Origin: Nitrospirota bacterium
Lineage (GTDB): Bacteria > Nitrospirota > Thermodesulfovibrionia > Thermodesulfovibrionales > Dissulfurispiraceae
Direction: 5' to 3'
Length of the DNA stretch: 39,499 nucleotides
NCBI GenBank assembly: GCA_021791055.1
Contig: JAJYXI010000045.1
Coordinates: 1 to 39,499 of the forward strand
Under the pieces are notes generated by a model. That model made no database searches. It was not told where the DNA came from and worked only from the letters and a program-made list of their open reading frames with translations. Shown piece after piece: positions 37,899 through 39,499 of this stretch (the first letter of the stretch is position 1; each line of letters opens with the position of its first letter). The position numbers were made by a program, and so were the translations under genes.

Positions 37899-38019
37899 TG
37901 CTCCGAAATCCTTTCCAGTTTTTCGTAAATTTTATCCCAACGCCCCACAGCCCGCCAATAAAGGCATAGCGGATATTTTCTTTTTCAGAAAAAGAAACAA
38001 ACTTCTTTAGCATTTTCAT
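37882..38019 (-). pseudogene. Remnant ORF coupled to apeA (possible nucleotidyltransferase N-terminus)
   Basis: The ATG at 38019 overlaps the apeA stop as ATGA. The 45-codon frame reads MKMLKKFVSFSEKENIRYAF and IGGLWG, resembling the first strand of MNT/AbiEii-type nucleotidyltransferases (x-Y-A-x-I-G-G-L-A). It then runs into unrelated sequence. In the +1 frame the same DNA reads GRWDKIYEKLERISEQ and stops at the next gene's ATGA. A deletion fusing the head and tail of one gene would explain this. The family suggestion is weak. Confidence 0.45.
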
Positions 38020-39338
38020 ATTTCAAACTCTGTAAATTTGTCCTGATATTCTTTGCTGATTGCTTCTTCAATCCCTATTCGATTTAAGATATACGCTATA
38101 ATTACAAGCTGTAAGCATTGACAGATAATAATCATATCTCTTAATGACAATTTGCGTAATAACTTCTTTGGCTTTCCAATATGCGCTATCTCATTTCTTA
38201 GGTCGCCTATATTTTGTCCTATCGTATTCGAATTTTCTTTTGCAAATATCTTCGCTAACACTGACTTTAGTTTTTCAGACCCATAGGTATTTATAGGCCA
38301 TTCGTATTTTTCATGATTTTTTACGCCATCGATATAACTAATTGATTCTAATTGGGTTGCATATAAAACAATGTCGCTATGTATTAAATGTTCGCTTCTG
38401 AAGCCTGTCTCGGTTTGGAGACTGGAAACTATGGCAGAAAAATCGTTAGATATCGTTGACCATTCTTTTATTGTTTTAGATAATTCTATCTTTGAATGTG
38501 TTATAGGCATGTGAAAGTGACTAAGTTCTTTAGTAGCAATCTCAAGAGTTCGCTTATCTATAAATAAGGAGGGATACACTTCAAGATTATTTCTATTTTC
38601 TTTTTCGCCTGTATGTATTTCTATGTCCTCAGGGGAAACAGGATTATAAATCAAAATAGAAAATAGATTTGTAATGTCTAAAATATATTTATGTAAAGTT
38701 TTAATGTCAGTCTCTAAATCAAGGGTGAGATTTATATAATAGTCGATGTCTTTCTTCAACATAAAGAACGAATTCGGATGCCGTTTCTCTATTTCCTTAA
38801 AACATTTTTGCAGGTCTTCCATAGCCATTTCATTCTCGCTATATATATGGGATGAAATATCGCTGCTTACTGAAATAAAATTAGCTGTATTGCCGACTGT
38901 TAACTTTCCATAAGATAGGATCGTTTCAATGAGTGGTTTGCCTGTAAATTTTATTGAATCTTTGAATCCTTTTGGTGAAAAGAATTCATGCAAATTAGTA
39001 AATGAAAAGACAACCTCTTTAAATAAACTGTTCTCTTGAAGAAAATCACCTATTACCAAAAATTCAAAACCATTTCTGCCAGATCGTGTAGTAAAACCTT
39101 TTTGATATCGCATCCTTGATAGGGTAGGATCAAAACGGCCTATTAATGTACACTTTCTTCCGTTTTCAAGCACACCAAATACAATATCGCTACCATCGGG
39201 AACATCATAGCCAACAATCGTGTATTCAAGTATAATGCCGTTCTCGGGCGAATATATAATTTTACCGGAAAATCTTTTTTCATAAGTTGATGAAAAAAAT
39301 TCTCCTAGCCATTCCTTTGTTTTAAGTATCTCAGACAT
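38016..39338 (-). CDS. apeA: ApeA-type HEPN anti-phage defence protein
   Basis: A 440-residue protein with the ApeA N-terminal domain layout (EWLGEFFSSTYEKRFSGKII, YSPENGIILEYTI, GVLENGRKCTLIGRFD, VFSFTNLHEFFSPKG) and a C-terminal HEPN domain (about 210-430). The HEPN ribonuclease motif R-x4-H is RNEIAH, Arg381 to His386. ApeA alone has been reported to protect E. coli against phages by an abortive mechanism, with HEPN RNase action on host RNA presumed. Length is normal and no defect was seen. The ATG lacks a clear ribosome-binding site. It overlaps a short downstream ORF by 4 nt. Confidence 0.82.
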   Translation of the reverse strand: MSEILKTKEWLGEFFSSTYEKRFSGKIIYSPENGIILEYTIVGYDVPDGSDIVFGVLENGRKCTLIGRFDPTLSRMRYQKGFTTRSGRNGFEFLVIGDFLQENSLFKEVVFSFTNLHEFFSPKGFKDSIKFTGKPLIETILSYGKLTVGNTANFISVSSDISSHIYSENEMAMEDLQKCFKEIEKRHPNSFFMLKKDIDYYINLTLDLETDIKTLHKYILDITNLFSILIYNPVSPEDIEIHTGEKENRNNLEVYPSLFIDKRTLEIATKELSHFHMPITHSKIELSKTIKEWSTISNDFSAIVSSLQTETGFRSEHLIHSDIVLYATQLESISYIDGVKNHEKYEWPINTYGSEKLKSVLAKIFAKENSNTIGQNIGDLRNEIAHIGKPKKLLRKLSLRDMIIICQCLQLVIIAYILNRIGIEEAISKEYQDKFTEFEI

Positions 39339-39499
39339 ATTAATCCAACTTTTTTACCTCTGTTTCAATTCGCTAACGAGTCTGTAGAAAAAGTCAGTTT
39401 TTAAATTATCCTGTCCTTTATTGAAGTTTTAGTCCTGAATTTCGAGTTTGCTTTTCCGAAGACCCATTATTTACGTGACCAGGTCTCTATCTATGTCCA
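39339..39499. other. Gene-free right edge
   Basis: No supported gene. A short minus-strand frame (DNLKTDFFYRLVSELKQR, stop near 39354) may be the tail of a gene upstream of apeA, but stop codons lie just before it. GAGTCTGTAGAAAAAGTCAG (39379-39398) looks like a possible mobile-element end; I could not confirm it. Confidence 0.3.

Noticed and set aside
39379-39398. Insertion-sequence terminal repeat at the right edge
   Set aside because: Only one end is visible and no transposase or matching inverted repeat is in the window.
1-39499. CRISPR array
   Set aside because: The tandem arrays have 7- or 8-bp periods without unique spacers, and no cas gene is present.

Overview
The window is bacterial chromosome of moderate GC from an anaerobe-type Gram-negative. 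It has an outer-membrane lipoprotein export system (LolC/LolD), an Ehr-type membrane complex related to group 4 hydrogenases, many His-kinase/PAS/GAF modules, and simple-sequence arrays scattered through its core genes. This gene content best fits Nitrospirota (Thermodesulfovibrionia-like) or Desulfobacterota. That placement is inference from gene content; no rRNA or tRNA gene is visible. Layout, left to right: an IS3-family end (1-114) truncates the last gene of a minus-strand operon running tpiA, secG, peptide-binding lipoprotein, ABC ATPase, ABC-2 permease (115-4797). Next come a SprT-like metalloprotein and an MgtC-type membrane protein (4910-6228). A plus-strand core block follows: lysS, lolC, a small K/E-rich membrane protein, lolD, thrS, infC, rpmI, rplT, pheS, pheT (6321-16594). 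A minus-strand block holds an HMA metal-binding protein, a hybrid histidine kinase and a PhnD-like binding protein interrupted by an in-frame TGA (16656-20408). Then come ilvA, a GntR regulator and its likely TauE/SafE-membrane protein-UspA operon (20505-25058). || 25313-32511 is a six-gene operon of HyfB/HyfC/HyfE/HyfF-like membrane subunits plus NuoCD-like large and NuoB-like small subunits. The large subunit lacks both Ni-Fe cysteine pairs, so this is an Ehr (energy-converting hydrogenase-related) complex and not a working [NiFe] hydrogenase. || 32531-37665 reads as a decayed chromosomal integron. It has a frameshifted and truncated integron-type integrase on the plus strand, a canonical TTGACT-N17-TATAAT promoter firing the opposite way (candidate Pc), and a minus-strand cassette array. 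The cassettes carry a WYL-TM-staphylococcal-nuclease fusion, a two-TM Nudix-like protein, a secreted protein truncated by a RAYT transposon, and a ParE/RelE toxin-antitoxin pair. attC-like sites share a common 3' half. Two identical 141-bp palindromic units sit exactly at G|TT boundaries and look like ORF-less cassettes. To the right is an ApeA-type HEPN anti-phage protein (38016-39338) with small downstream ORFs. || Three sequence-wide themes stand out. (1) Octamer repeats fold into hairpins at gene ends and supply the stop codons. (2) Heptamer arrays inside essential genes encode seven-residue repeats, and two signal peptides are built from repeat DNA. (3) Several promoters have the -10 box 6-8 nt before the start codon, predicting leaderless mRNAs.
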